Shown here: positions 8,438 to 18,001 of the stretch, piece after piece | Position numbering within the stretch: position 1 is the stretch's first letter | Layout of the letters: the number at the start of each line of letters is the position of its first letter | Source: Bacillus sp. Y1 | Lineage (GTDB): Bacteria > Bacillota > Bacilli > Bacillales > Cytobacillaceae | DNA: 64,000 nucleotides | Reading direction: 5' to 3' | Assembly: GCF_003586445.1 (NCBI RefSeq) | Contig: NZ_CP030028.1 | Span: forward strand, 1,874,501-1,938,500 | Position numbers and translations under genes: made by a program | Notes under the pieces: generated by a model | What the model saw: the letters and a program-made list of their open reading frames with translations, nothing else | Database searches by the model: none | Told to the model about the DNA's origin: nothing

Positions 8438-9901
8438 ATGCAGGTAGAAACGAAAGTGAAAGCGATCAATTGCTTACATTTTATTAACGGACAATTTGTT
8501 GAATCTCAGAACCATAAAACCTTTGAAAATATCAATCCAGCAACAGAAGAAGTATTAGGCACAGTGGCAGAAGGAGGAAAAGAGGAGGTGGATTTTGCCG
8601 TTCGTGCAGCAAGAAGAGCATTAAATGGACCATGGAAGAAGATGACCTTGGTTGAGCGCTCCAAAATCCTTCGCCGCATTGGTGATTTGATTCTAGAAAG
8701 GCAAGAAGAATTGGCGATGCTTGAATCATTGGACACGGGGAAGCCATTTTCCTTAGCAAACAAAATCGATGTTCCGCGTGCAGCGTATAATTTTCACTTC
8801 TTCGCCGATTATATTACTTCTGTTGGAACGGATGCGTATCAACAGGATGATCAAGCGATTCACTATGCTTACCGTCGACCAGTAGGGGTTGTTGGAATTA
8901 TTAAGCCATGGAATCTCCCATTATTACTTCTCACCTGGAAGCTGGCTCCTTGCCTTGGCATGGGGAACACGGCGGTTATTAAACCGGCAGAATGGACTCC
9001 GATGACAGCAACGGTACTAATGGAGATTTGTAAAGAGGCAGGCGTTCCAGATGGAGTCGTGAATCTAGTCCACGGTTTTGGTCCAAATTCTGCTGGTGGA
9101 GCAATCTCCGAACACCCAGATATTGATGCTATTTCTTTCATTGGAGAACCAAGCACTGGGGCTAGCATTATGAAAGCTGCAGCTGACTCTTTGAAAAAGC
9201 TGTCGTATGAGTTAGGCGGGAAAAATCCAAATATCATTTTTGCTGATTCTGATATCGATGAAGTGATTGAGACAACGATTAAATCTAGCTTCATTAATCA
9301 AGGGGAAGTTTGCCTTTGTGGCTCTCGCATTTACGTAGAACGACCAATTTACAATGAATTTATTAATAAATTCGCTGAAAAAGTAAGAGAATTACAAGTG
9401 GGTGATCCTCTTGCTGAAGCGACAAATGTAGGTGCGTTGGTTAGTAAGGAACACTACGAGAGAGTAAATAGCTATATCGAGATTGCTCGGAATGATGGAG
9501 CGAATATTCTTACAGGTGGTAAGAGACCAGAAGGAATGGAAAAAGGGTATTTCCTAGAGCCAACAATAATCACTGGTCTTGATCGTAATTCTCGTTGTGT
9601 TCGTGAAGAAATATTTGGACCCGTTGTAACGGTTATGCCATTTGATATGGAAGAAGAAGTGATCATGCAAGCAAATGATACACATTACGGGTTAAGTGCA
9701 ACCATCTGGACAAATGATCTACGTCGTGCACATCGAGTTGCTCATCAAATTGAAGCGGGGATTATTTGGGTAAACACATGGTTCCTAAGAGATTTAAGAA
9801 CTCCATTTGGCGGAATGAAAAATAGTGGAATTGGTAGAACTGGAGGAATGCATAGTCTTGATTTCTACTCTGAATTGTCCAATATTACGATCAAGCTGTA
9901 G
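8438..9901 (+). CDS. praB: 2-Hydroxymuconic semialdehyde dehydrogenase
   Basis: A 487-residue NAD-dependent aldehyde dehydrogenase of the DmpC/XylG branch. The catalytic Cys is C292 in NQGEVCLCGS and the general base is E258 in ELGGKNP. NAD-binding and the GGMKNSGIGRTGG C-terminal motif are intact. It oxidises 2-hydroxymuconate-6-semialdehyde to 2-hydroxymuconate, the first step of the oxalocrotonate branch. It opens an operon whose next five genes follow the same order as the Pseudomonas dmp and Paenibacillus pra lower pathways. The ribosome site AGGAGG precedes the ATG. Specificity is inferred from the operon. Confidence 0.85.
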   Translation: MQVETKVKAINCLHFINGQFVESQNHKTFENINPATEEVLGTVAEGGKEEVDFAVRAARRALNGPWKKMTLVERSKILRRIGDLILERQEELAMLESLDTGKPFSLANKIDVPRAAYNFHFFADYITSVGTDAYQQDDQAIHYAYRRPVGVVGIIKPWNLPLLLLTWKLAPCLGMGNTAVIKPAEWTPMTATVLMEICKEAGVPDGVVNLVHGFGPNSAGGAISEHPDIDAISFIGEPSTGASIMKAAADSLKKLSYELGGKNPNIIFADSDIDEVIETTIKSSFINQGEVCLCGSRIYVERPIYNEFINKFAEKVRELQVGDPLAEATNVGALVSKEHYERVNSYIEIARNDGANILTGGKRPEGMEKGYFLEPTIITGLDRNSRCVREEIFGPVVTVMPFDMEEEVIMQANDTHYGLSATIWTNDLRRAHRVAHQIEAGIIWVNTWFLRDLRTPFGGMKNSGIGRTGGMHSLDFYSELSNITIKL

Positions 9902-9918
9902 GAAAGGTGGGAAAGGAA

Positions 9919-10704
9919 ATGTCTATTGTAACAAATAAAATAAAAGAATATGCTGCCCTTTTAGCGGATGCTGAAAATACGGGAGTAGGAACCAATCCCC
10001 TTACGATATTAGATCCAAGTCTATCTGTAACGGAAGCTTATCATATACAACTAGAAAATATTCAAATGAAAGTGGAACAAGGACAAAAAATTATTGGGAA
10101 GAAAATCGGACTCACCTCTCTTGCTATGCAAAAGCTTCTCGGGGTGGATGAACCTGACTATGGTCATTTGCTAGACAGTATGGAAGTAACAAATGGGGGT
10201 TCGATTTCAATCGAGAAAGTTTTGCAACCAAAGGTAGAAGCCGAACTAGCTTTTGTTCTAAAAAAGGACTTAATAGGCCCAAATATTACGACACTCGATG
10301 TCTTACAAGCAACGGATTATATTGTCCCTGCACTCGAAATTGTAGATAGTAGAGTGAAAGATTGGAAGATTAAGCTTCCTGATACGATTGCAGATAACGC
10401 CTCTTCCGGTTTTTACGTACTTGGAGAAAGAAAAGCGAAGGTAGACGAAATTAATCTCGAATTGCTTGGCATGGTGCTTTCGAAAAACAATGAAATTGTG
10501 AATACCGGAGTGGGAGCTGCTGCTCTTGGAAACCCAGCTACATGTGTTGCTTGGCTAGCAAACAAATTATCTGAATTTGGTATTCCTCTGAAAGCAGGAG
10601 AAATCATTTTATCGGGCGCCCTATCGGCAGCTGCAGATGCACAAGCTGGAGATACATTCTCTGCTAGATTTGCTCATCTTGGGGAAGTAAAAGTTCATTT
10701 TTAA
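9919..10704 (+). CDS. praE: 2-Hydroxypenta-2,4-dienoate hydratase
   Basis: About 261 residues of the MhpD/DmpE hydratase-decarboxylase family, related to the fumarylacetoacetate hydrolase fold. The family segments GKKIGLTS, QPKVEAELAFVL, PALEIVDSR and IADNASS are present. Position between the dehydrogenase and the acetaldehyde dehydrogenase matches the hydratase (DmpE) rather than the related decarboxylase, which is encoded further down. The start at 9919 is chosen because AAAGGTGGG lies about 8 bases upstream; a GTG at 9907 lies within that ribosome site. It would convert 2-hydroxypentadienoate to 4-hydroxy-2-oxovalerate. Confidence 0.8.
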   Translation: MSIVTNKIKEYAALLADAENTGVGTNPLTILDPSLSVTEAYHIQLENIQMKVEQGQKIIGKKIGLTSLAMQKLLGVDEPDYGHLLDSMEVTNGGSISIEKVLQPKVEAELAFVLKKDLIGPNITTLDVLQATDYIVPALEIVDSRVKDWKIKLPDTIADNASSGFYVLGERKAKVDEINLELLGMVLSKNNEIVNTGVGAAALGNPATCVAWLANKLSEFGIPLKAGEIILSGALSAAADAQAGDTFSARFAHLGEVKVHF

Positions 10705-10722
10705 TAGGAAAGGATGGGTTTT

Positions 10723-11607
10723 ATGGGGAAAGTGAAGGTGGCGATTCTTGGATCAGGAAATATCGGTACAGATCTTATGATGAAGCTTGGACGGTCAGAA
10801 GTTCTAGAGTTAACGACGGTAATTGGAATTGATCCTGATTCTGACGGGTTAAGAAAAGCGAGAGAGCTTGGGTATGAAACGATTGATAGTGGTATAAATG
10901 GTTTCTTAGAACGCCCAGAACTGGCTGATATCGTATTTGATGCAACGTCAGCGAAAGCACATATACGGCATGCAAAGCTTTTGCGAGAGGCAGGCAAACA
11001 GGTTCTTGATTTAACCCCAGCAGCAGTTGGGCCTCTTGTTGTCCCGCCCGTAAATATTAAAGAACATGTGGACGCAGATAATATTAATCTGATTACGTGT
11101 GGGGGCCAGGCGACGATTCCAATGGTTCATGCGATACACTCTGTCCAACCAGTGGAATATGCGGAAATTGTTGCAACCATATCTAGTAAAAGTGCGGGTC
11201 CGGGAACAAGGGCAAATATTGATGAATTTACAGAAACGACAGCCCGTGGAATTGAAAAAATTGGTGGTGCAAGAGTTGGGAAAGCGATCATTATCCTGAA
11301 TCCAGCCGAGCCTCCGATCATGATGAGAGACACCATCCATGTTTTAGTAAAAGGCGGTCAGGTGGATGAAGAGGGAATTACTCGTTCCATCAAAGAAATG
11401 GAAAAACAAGTGCAAGAATATGTACCTGGATATAAATTAAGACAGGAACCTATCTTTAACGGAAACCATGTGACTGTATTTATTGAGGTAGAAGGTGCAG
11501 GTGACTATTTGCCGAAGTATTCTGGAAATCTGGATATTATGACGGCAGCTGCTGTAAAAGTGGCGGAAGAATGGGCAAAACGTAAAATATCACAAGCCAT
11601 TGTATAA
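10723..11607 (+). CDS. praG: Acetaldehyde dehydrogenase (acetylating)
   Basis: About 294 residues of the MhpF/DmpF family. The N-terminal Rossmann motif [14 protein letters not shown] and the catalytic-cysteine region [16 protein letters not shown] are intact. It makes acetyl-CoA from acetaldehyde, CoA and NAD, usually in a channelling complex with the aldolase encoded next. The start at 10723 gives 9 bases to the AGGAAAGG site; the ATG at 10714 abuts that site. Names differ between systems (dmpF, mhpF, bphJ). Confidence 0.88.
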   Translation: MGKVKVAILGSGNIGTDLMMKLGRSEVLELTTVIGIDPDSDGLRKARELGYETIDSGINGFLERPELADIVFDATSAKAHIRHAKLLREAGKQVLDLTPAAVGPLVVPPVNIKEHVDADNINLITCGGQATIPMVHAIHSVQPVEYAEIVATISSKSAGPGTRANIDEFTETTARGIEKIGGARVGKAIIILNPAEPPIMMRDTIHVLVKGGQVDEEGITRSIKEMEKQVQEYVPGYKLRQEPIFNGNHVTVFIEVEGAGDYLPKYSGNLDIMTAAAVKVAEEWAKRKISQAIV

Positions 11608-11625
11608 AAGAAAGGAGGAGCAAAG

Positions 11626-12651
11626 ATGGAAGCGAAACGTGATGTAATACTGACGGAGGTTGCTTTAAGGGATGGTAGTCATGCGATACGACATCAATTC
11701 ACAGTGGAACAGGTCACTCAAGTGGCAAAGGGGTTAGACGAAGCAAATGTTCCTTATATTGAAGTTTCACACGGAGATGGATTAGGTGGGTCCTCATTGC
11801 AATATGGATTTTCTCGAACGAATGAAATGGAATTAATTGAAGCAGCTGCTGCAACAGTAAAAAAGGCAAAAATCTCTGTTCTTCTTATTCCTGGAATCGG
11901 AACGAAGCAAGAATTAAAGCATGCGGCACAGCTTGGTGCCAAGATGGTGAGAGTGGCGACTCATGTGACAGAGGCCGACGTGGCCCCGCAGCATATTGCT
12001 CTTGCGAAAGATTTAGGTCTTGAAACAGTAGGATTCTTGATGATGTCTCATATGGCTCCAACGGAAAAGTTGGTGGAGCAAGCAAAGCTTATGGAGAGTT
12101 ACGGTGCGGATACAGTGTATGTGGTTGATTCTGCGGGAGCCCTTTTACCACATGAAGTGAAGGAGAAAATCCGTGCGCTTAGACAAAGTCTTTCGATTGA
12201 TATTGGGTTTCATGCTCATAACAACTTATCTTTAGCAGTGGCAAACAGTATTACCGCGATTGAAGAAGGTGCCAGAAGGATTGATGGAAGCATCCGCTGT
12301 CTTGGTGCCGGTGCAGGAAACACACAGACCGAAGTACTTGTAGCGGTGCTCGACCGGTTAGGTATCCAAACGGGTGTTGATCTATACAAAATGATGGATG
12401 TAGCGGAGGAAATCGTTGCTCCTATCTTAGAAAAACCACAAGAAATCACAAAGGACGGTTTGGTGCTAGGGTATGCAGGCGTCTATTCTAGCTTTCTATT
12501 ACACGCTCAGGCTGCAGCACGAAAATTTGGAATTGATTCGCGTGATATTCTCGTTGAGCTTGGAAAAATGAAAGTGGTTGGCGGTCAGGAAGATATGATT
12601 CTTGATGTTGCAGCTGAACTTGCCAAAAAACTGCAAACGGCGGGATTATAA
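11626..12651 (+). CDS. praF: 4-Hydroxy-2-oxovalerate aldolase
   Basis: A 341-residue DmpG/MhpE-type class II aldolase. The N-terminal EVALRDGSHAIRHQF motif carries the conserved Arg-Asp, and GFHAHNNLSLAVANS holds the metal-binding His-x-His. It splits 4-hydroxy-2-oxovalerate into pyruvate and acetaldehyde, passing the aldehyde to the dehydrogenase encoded upstream. A strong AAAGGAGGAG ribosome site and an 18-base gap fit a single operon. Confidence 0.92.
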   Translation: MEAKRDVILTEVALRDGSHAIRHQFTVEQVTQVAKGLDEANVPYIEVSHGDGLGGSSLQYGFSRTNEMELIEAAAATVKKAKISVLLIPGIGTKQELKHAAQLGAKMVRVATHVTEADVAPQHIALAKDLGLETVGFLMMSHMAPTEKLVEQAKLMESYGADTVYVVDSAGALLPHEVKEKIRALRQSLSIDIGFHAHNNLSLAVANSITAIEEGARRIDGSIRCLGAGAGNTQTEVLVAVLDRLGIQTGVDLYKMMDVAEEIVAPILEKPQEITKDGLVLGYAGVYSSFLLHAQAAARKFGIDSRDILVELGKMKVVGGQEDMILDVAAELAKKLQTAGL

Positions 12652-12663
12652 GGAGGAAATGTA

Positions 12664-13452
12664 ATGGCGACAGTGGAATATAAAGAGATTGCTAAATATT
12701 TGATTGCCGGAGAAATAGAGAAACGGGAGGTCGTGAAAGTAACTGAGAATATCAAGCCGGATCTTTCTGTGGAGGAAGGATATCTCGTCCAACAGGAGCT
12801 CGTTAAAATTAAGCAAGAAGAAGGGAGAAGAATTGTCGGACCTAAAATGGGTTTAACTAGCAAAGCAAAGATGCAGCAAATGAATGTAAATGAGCCCATC
12901 TATGGATATGTGTTTGATTATATGTTGATTGAAAATGGTGGAAAGGTTCATCTACAGGACATGATTCACCCAAAAGTAGAAGCAGAAATTGCTTTTGTAA
13001 TCGGAGAGGACATTGAAGGACCAAACGTGACAGCAGCAGATGTGTTGTCAAAAACAGAATATGTTATTCCAGCTCTTGAACTGATTGACAGTCGGTATGT
13101 CAATTTCCAATTTACTTTACCTGATGTCATTGCTGATAATGCATCCACATCAAGAGTCGTTTTCGGCACCTCTTTTCATAAGCCGGACAAATTTGCTCTT
13201 GATTTAGTAGGTGTGACACTTTCTATTAATGGCGAAATAAAGGAATTAGGTGCAGGAGCAGCGGTACTTGGACACCCAGCGGAAGCGATTGCGATGCTAG
13301 CTAATATGCTTTCACGTAAAGGGGAGAAGGTTCGTAAGGGTGATGTGATTTTATCTGGAGCGATTACCAGTGCTATTTTGCTAGAAAAAGGTGATGTTGT
13401 CACCGGCCGGTTCGATGGATTAGGTGAAGTATCTTTCGTAGTGACAGATTAG
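12664..13452 (+). CDS. praD: 4-Oxalocrotonate (2-oxo-3-hexenedioate) decarboxylase
   Basis: A 262-residue paralogue of the hydratase upstream, with GPKMGLTSKAKM, HPKVEAEIAFVI, PALELIDSRY and VIADNAS. Its position between aldolase and tautomerase equals DmpH in the dmp operon, which supports the decarboxylase assignment. In known systems it forms a complex with the hydratase and needs a divalent metal; the ExE metal ligands lie in VEAEIAF. A GGAGG ribosome site precedes the ATG by 8 bases. Confidence 0.8.
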   Translation: MATVEYKEIAKYLIAGEIEKREVVKVTENIKPDLSVEEGYLVQQELVKIKQEEGRRIVGPKMGLTSKAKMQQMNVNEPIYGYVFDYMLIENGGKVHLQDMIHPKVEAEIAFVIGEDIEGPNVTAADVLSKTEYVIPALELIDSRYVNFQFTLPDVIADNASTSRVVFGTSFHKPDKFALDLVGVTLSINGEIKELGAGAAVLGHPAEAIAMLANMLSRKGEKVRKGDVILSGAITSAILLEKGDVVTGRFDGLGEVSFVVTD

Positions 13453-13480
13453 TTATACAAGTTGAGAGAGGAGGCATCTT

Positions 13481-13666
13481 ATGCCAATCATTCAAGTTCA
13501 AATGATGGAAGGCAGGCCAAAGGAGAAAATCGCAGAAGTGATTCAGAATATTACAAATACGGTTGCTGAAACATTGGACGCTCCAAAAGAGAGTATTCGA
13601 GTGTTAGTGACTGAGATTCCGAAAACTCATTGGGGAGTAGCAGGAGTGCCAAAGTCAAAATCGTAA
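13481..13666 (+). CDS. praC: 4-Oxalocrotonate tautomerase
   Basis: A 61-residue tautomerase. Pro2 becomes the catalytic N-terminal proline after methionine removal, and Arg12 of MEGRPKEK together with the Arg in ESIRVLV match the Arg11 and Arg39 of 4-oxalocrotonate tautomerase. It interconverts 2-hydroxymuconate and 2-oxo-3-hexenedioate. Length is normal for the hexameric family. It is the sixth consecutive lower-pathway gene. Confidence 0.9.
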   Translation: MPIIQVQMMEGRPKEKIAEVIQNITNTVAETLDAPKESIRVLVTEIPKTHWGVAGVPKSKS

Positions 13667-13688
13667 GGACTATTATAGGAGGTTCATT

Positions 13689-14540
13689 ATGACAATTGAG
13701 TTATGTACTTTAGTTCCACATGTTCCAAGTATCTGTCATGAAGATGCAGTCCCAGATTTTCAAAGAAATATGGTAGAAGGATTAAAAGAGGTGGCAAAAG
13801 ATATTGAGAGAATTGCTCCTGATGTCATTGTGTTAGTATCCTGCCATTGGCCATCTACTTTCTTCCATTATGTAGATTGCACACCTGAGCATAAAGGGAT
13901 TTTAACAGCCTATGAAGCTCCCGATCTAATTAAGGATATTCCATATTATTATCCAGGAGATGCTGATTTGGCAAACCAGCTTGTGCAAGCTGGAGTGAAT
14001 GCTGGTTTACAAGTACAAGGAGTAAATGACCCCTATTATATTTGGGATTACGGAACAGTTGTCCCACTAAGGTATCTTGTACCGAAAGAAGATATTCCTA
14101 TCATTAATCTATCAGTTACTCTTGCTGCTAGTATCGAAGAAACATATAAATGGGGTCAAGAGATTGCAAAAGTTTTGCATGCAACCGAAAAAAAAGTCGT
14201 TTTTGTATCGAGTGGTGCTTTATCTCATAATTTAGTGCGCGGCCGACATAATAAGCCAACCGTTGCGGAGCACTCTCTAGATAAGCAATTCATCGAGTTC
14301 GTAATGAACAAAGACTATCAATCTGCTTACGAAATGTTACCTGAATATGCAAGGATGGCTAGGGTTGAGTCTGGCGGACGCCATCTAGCTATGTTGTTTA
14401 GCATGCTTCAAAAGGATGATGAGGTTGCATACTTAGCAGATGGGCAATCGTCTGGAAGTTGGAACGTATTACTAACCTTTGATTCCAAAAAGGTTGTAAG
14501 CTTGGAAGCAATGGAAGATAGTAAAGCGGTAAAGAAATAA
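13689..14540 (+). CDS. praA: Class III extradiol ring-cleavage dioxygenase, probable protocatechuate 2,3-dioxygenase
   Basis: A 283-residue LigB-type protein. Candidate Fe(II) ligands are H11 (LVPHVPS), H53 (SCHWPS) and E227 (RVESGG), matching the two-His-one-Glu set of class III extradiol enzymes; SSGALSHNL carries the catalytic His region. It lies directly between the tautomerase gene and 4-hydroxybenzoate hydroxylase, so protocatechuate is the natural substrate. The presence of an ACMSD-type decarboxylase and of 2-hydroxymuconate enzymes, but no 4,5-pathway or 3,4-pathway genes, favours 2,3-cleavage. Related enzymes act on homoprotocatechuate or aminophenol, so the exact substrate needs testing. 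Confidence 0.75.
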   Translation: MTIELCTLVPHVPSICHEDAVPDFQRNMVEGLKEVAKDIERIAPDVIVLVSCHWPSTFFHYVDCTPEHKGILTAYEAPDLIKDIPYYYPGDADLANQLVQAGVNAGLQVQGVNDPYYIWDYGTVVPLRYLVPKEDIPIINLSVTLAASIEETYKWGQEIAKVLHATEKKVVFVSSGALSHNLVRGRHNKPTVAEHSLDKQFIEFVMNKDYQSAYEMLPEYARMARVESGGRHLAMLFSMLQKDDEVAYLADGQSSGSWNVLLTFDSKKVVSLEAMEDSKAVKK

Positions 14541-14561
14541 ATGTCTTTTAATTAGTAGTTG

Positions 14562-14575
14562 TGTAAGCGTTAACA
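14562..14575 (+). promoter_or_regulatory. cre-like site upstream of 4-hydroxybenzoate hydroxylase
   Basis: TGTAAGCGTTAACA matches the CcpA operator consensus at all 14 positions and lies 19 bases before the praI-like start codon. It sits in the 54-base gap after the dioxygenase gene, suggesting an extra promoter or a roadblock site for separate control of the hydroxylase. Confidence 0.6.
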
Positions 14576-14579
14576 ATAA

Positions 14580-15812
<1,233 letters not shown>

Positions 15813-16260
15813 TCTAATAAAATTAATGGGATGAAGAGGAAATTAAATTAGGAGATGGAAAATAATAATGTGGTTGTTAGGCAATCATTTTTTAGGTCGT
15901 GATTCTATTGATCACGCCTTTTCTGTTATGCAAAAAAAAAAAAGAGTTTTGAGTTCGTTTTAAAAATAATGTTGGAAATTGTTGATGGAAAAATTGAAAA
16001 AGATTCTATGGTTTTATTGACAACACTGAATATTTGAACTATTCTAAATTTAACAAAGTTGTAATCGCTTTCAAAAGATCCTACAATCAAATCCTATCAA
16101 TCATCTATTTATTACTTCTTCTACAAATTTTGAATTTCCTACTTACTAAAAATGGTATATACCAAATATGCTTTCGAAAGCAAAGGACAGTGAATTGGAT
16201 TTTACTATATAATGTAAATAGAACTAGCAAAGTATTTAACCATTTGAAGCAGGTGAGGAA
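15813..16260. other. Long intergenic region between the pra and fructosamine clusters
   Basis: It contains a short stem-loop at 15898-15916 (CGTGAT/ATCACG) followed by CCTTTTC, a weak terminator candidate for the pra operon. A short frame from ATG 15868 with a GGAG site runs for 31 codons over a 12-A run; a different frame to about 16040 can be joined only by a frameshift, so this may be a decayed gene. A cre-like motif with one mismatch lies at 16060-16073 and a GntR palindrome at 16153-16164. Confidence 0.4.
16153..16164. promoter_or_regulatory. GntR-type operator upstream of the regulator gene
   Basis: The perfect palindrome TGGTATATACCA lies 96 bases before the GntR start. Identical cores precede the kinase and epimerase genes, so it is probably an autoregulatory site. 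Confidence 0.75.
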
Positions 16261-16989
16261 ATGTATAAAGGGGAAGAAGAAACACCTTTTTATCAACAGT
16301 TAAAAGACAAAATCATTGATGATATTGAATGTGGAAAATTAAAGCATGGAGATAAGCTCCCCTCTGAGAGGGAATTAGCTGAACAATATGGAATCAGCCG
16401 GATGACAGCAAGACATACTCTTTCCATATTAGAAAGAGAAGGAGTAGTGGAAAGAAGAGTTGGTGCAGGAACCTTTATTTCTAATTATAAAATTGAAATG
16501 GATTTTATTACTTTTAATAGCTTTACAAGGACGATGTTGGGCAAGGGATTAACACCAAGTACCCAAGTGCTTTCTATTAAAAAGAGTCCAGCAAAGCCAG
16601 GTATTGCTAATAAGCTACATATCCCAGTTGGTGAAGAAATTGTTATCATTAAGCGTTTGCGAAATGTGAATGGAATCCCTATTTCTATTGAGGAATCCTT
16701 TATTCCTTATAAATATTGTCCAGGCATTGATCACCGAATTACAAACAATCATTCGCTTTATCAAATGTTAGAAAGCGAATATGGTATTACGTTAGTAAAG
16801 GCCAAAGAATATATGAAGGTGAAACTAGCAGAAGAAAGTGACAGTAAATTGCTTAGAATTCGATCCGAGAGTCCATGTGTATTACGTGAAGCTGTTGCCT
16901 ACGATGACCAGGGCCATTCAATCGAATTTTCAACATCACTAACTAGAAGTGACATTGTTAGATTTTATTCCGAGTTACATCTGAAATGA
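16261..16989 (+). CDS. frlR: GntR family regulator, HutC subfamily (FrlR-like)
   Basis: A 242-residue regulator with an N-terminal winged helix (residues 8-75, including KLPSERELAEQYGISRMTARH and ERRVGAGTFIS) and a C-terminal UTRA effector domain. The HutC subfamily often binds sugar phosphates. Its first position in a fructosamine cluster, and three identical palindromes around it, make it the probable repressor of the cluster. The start ATG has AGGTGAGG at suitable distance. The stop lies in an inverted repeat (16981-17001). The frlR name is by analogy with Bacillus subtilis. Confidence 0.75.
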   Translation: MYKGEEETPFYQQLKDKIIDDIECGKLKHGDKLPSERELAEQYGISRMTARHTLSILEREGVVERRVGAGTFISNYKIEMDFITFNSFTRTMLGKGLTPSTQVLSIKKSPAKPGIANKLHIPVGEEIVIIKRLRNVNGIPISIEESFIPYKYCPGIDHRITNNHSLYQMLESEYGITLVKAKEYMKVKLAEESDSKLLRIRSESPCVLREAVAYDDQGHSIEFSTSLTRSDIVRFYSELHLK

Positions 16990-17010
16990 CGTTCATTTCA
17001 GGTTAGTAAA

Positions 17011-17026
17011 AATGGTATATACCATT
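17011..17026. promoter_or_regulatory. GntR-type operator upstream of the kinase gene
   Basis: AATGGTATATACCATT is a perfect 16-base palindrome ending 24 bases before the kinase start codon. It shares its 12-base core with sites at 16153 and 21126. Confidence 0.8.
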
Positions 17027-17050
17027 AAAGGGTAAGGGGAGGGGAAAGTA

Positions 17051-17887
17051 ATGAGAGTCATTGGGGTTGGAGATAATGTGGTGGATAAGTACATGTATAA
17101 GAGAATCATGTATCCAGGAGGAAATGCACTTAACTTAAGCGTCTATGCTAAGCAACTAGGAGTAGATGCAGCATATTTAGGTGTTTTTGGAGATGATAAA
17201 GCTGCAAGTCATATCATTGAAACGCTAAACTATTTGAAGATCGATATTTCTCATTGTCGGCAGCATCCTGGAGAAAATGGATTTGCTGCGGTCGATCTTG
17301 TGGATGGGGACAGAGTATTTATCGGAGGGAATGATGGAGGTGTGCAAAATACTCATCCTATCATTCTCACACAAGAAGATTTGGATTATATACAAACATT
17401 TGAATTAGCACATAGCAGTATCTATAGCGCAATGGAAGGAGAACTACACAAGTTAAAGGCAGCTGGTATTCTTGTTTCCTTCGATTTTTCAACCGATTAT
17501 AATGAAAGCGTTTTAAAAGAGGTTTGCCCTCATGTAGATATTAGTCTTCTCTCGTGTGGTCAATTACAAACAGATGAAGTAAAGGATCTGTTAACATTTG
17601 TGTGTTCCTTAGGAAGTTCGATGGCTATTGGGACGATGGGTTCTAGAGGAGCAATGGTGTTTAACGGGACAAACTTTTTTGAACAGAAGCCCCATTATGT
17701 CAAACCAGTGGATACTCTTGGCGCAGGAGATTCTTTTTTCACGGCTTTTATCCTTGAGTACTTAATAGGGAAGAAGATAAAGGTGAATGAGGATCAGTTG
17801 ATCAAACAAAGCCTTGAAGCAGGAGCGAAATTTGCCGCTCAGACATGCTTAGTAGACGGGGCATTTGGGTTTGGTATTGAATTCTAA
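17051..17887 (+). CDS. frlD: PfkB family carbohydrate kinase, probable fructosamine 6-kinase
   Basis: A 278-residue ribokinase-family protein. PGGNALNLSVYAKQLG and DTLGAGDSFFTAF are the two PfkB signatures, the latter with the catalytic Asp and anion hole. Length and sequence resemble FrlD, which phosphorylates Amadori compounds such as fructoselysine on C6. The FrlB- and FrlC-like genes downstream support this role. The start has a GGGGAGGGG ribosome site. It is preceded by a GntR operator and followed by the ABC importer genes. Confidence 0.75.
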   Translation: MRVIGVGDNVVDKYMYKRIMYPGGNALNLSVYAKQLGVDAAYLGVFGDDKAASHIIETLNYLKIDISHCRQHPGENGFAAVDLVDGDRVFIGGNDGGVQNTHPIILTQEDLDYIQTFELAHSSIYSAMEGELHKLKAAGILVSFDFSTDYNESVLKEVCPHVDISLLSCGQLQTDEVKDLLTFVCSLGSSMAIGTMGSRGAMVFNGTNFFEQKPHYVKPVDTLGAGDSFFTAFILEYLIGKKIKVNEDQLIKQSLEAGAKFAAQTCLVDGAFGFGIEF

Positions 17888-18001
17888 ATTCTTTTTAAAA
17901 GGATTTAAGAATCATAGATAGATAAGAATACGGGGGTGGTGTGGTTTTGGAAGGCTAAAACCTTAAGATTTTATGCTTAAAACTATAAGGAGGGTCAATG
18001 A

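Noticed and set aside
15868-15963. 31-codon frame with a GGAG site after the hydroxylase gene
   Set aside because: It runs into a 12-A tract and a stop, overlaps a likely terminator stem, and has no known counterpart. Kept only as a possible decayed gene in the region note.
16981-17001. Inverted repeat CTGAAATGA/TCATTTCAG over the GntR stop codon
   Set aside because: Short loop and no U-run after it. It is AT-rich and may be chance, so I did not call a terminator.
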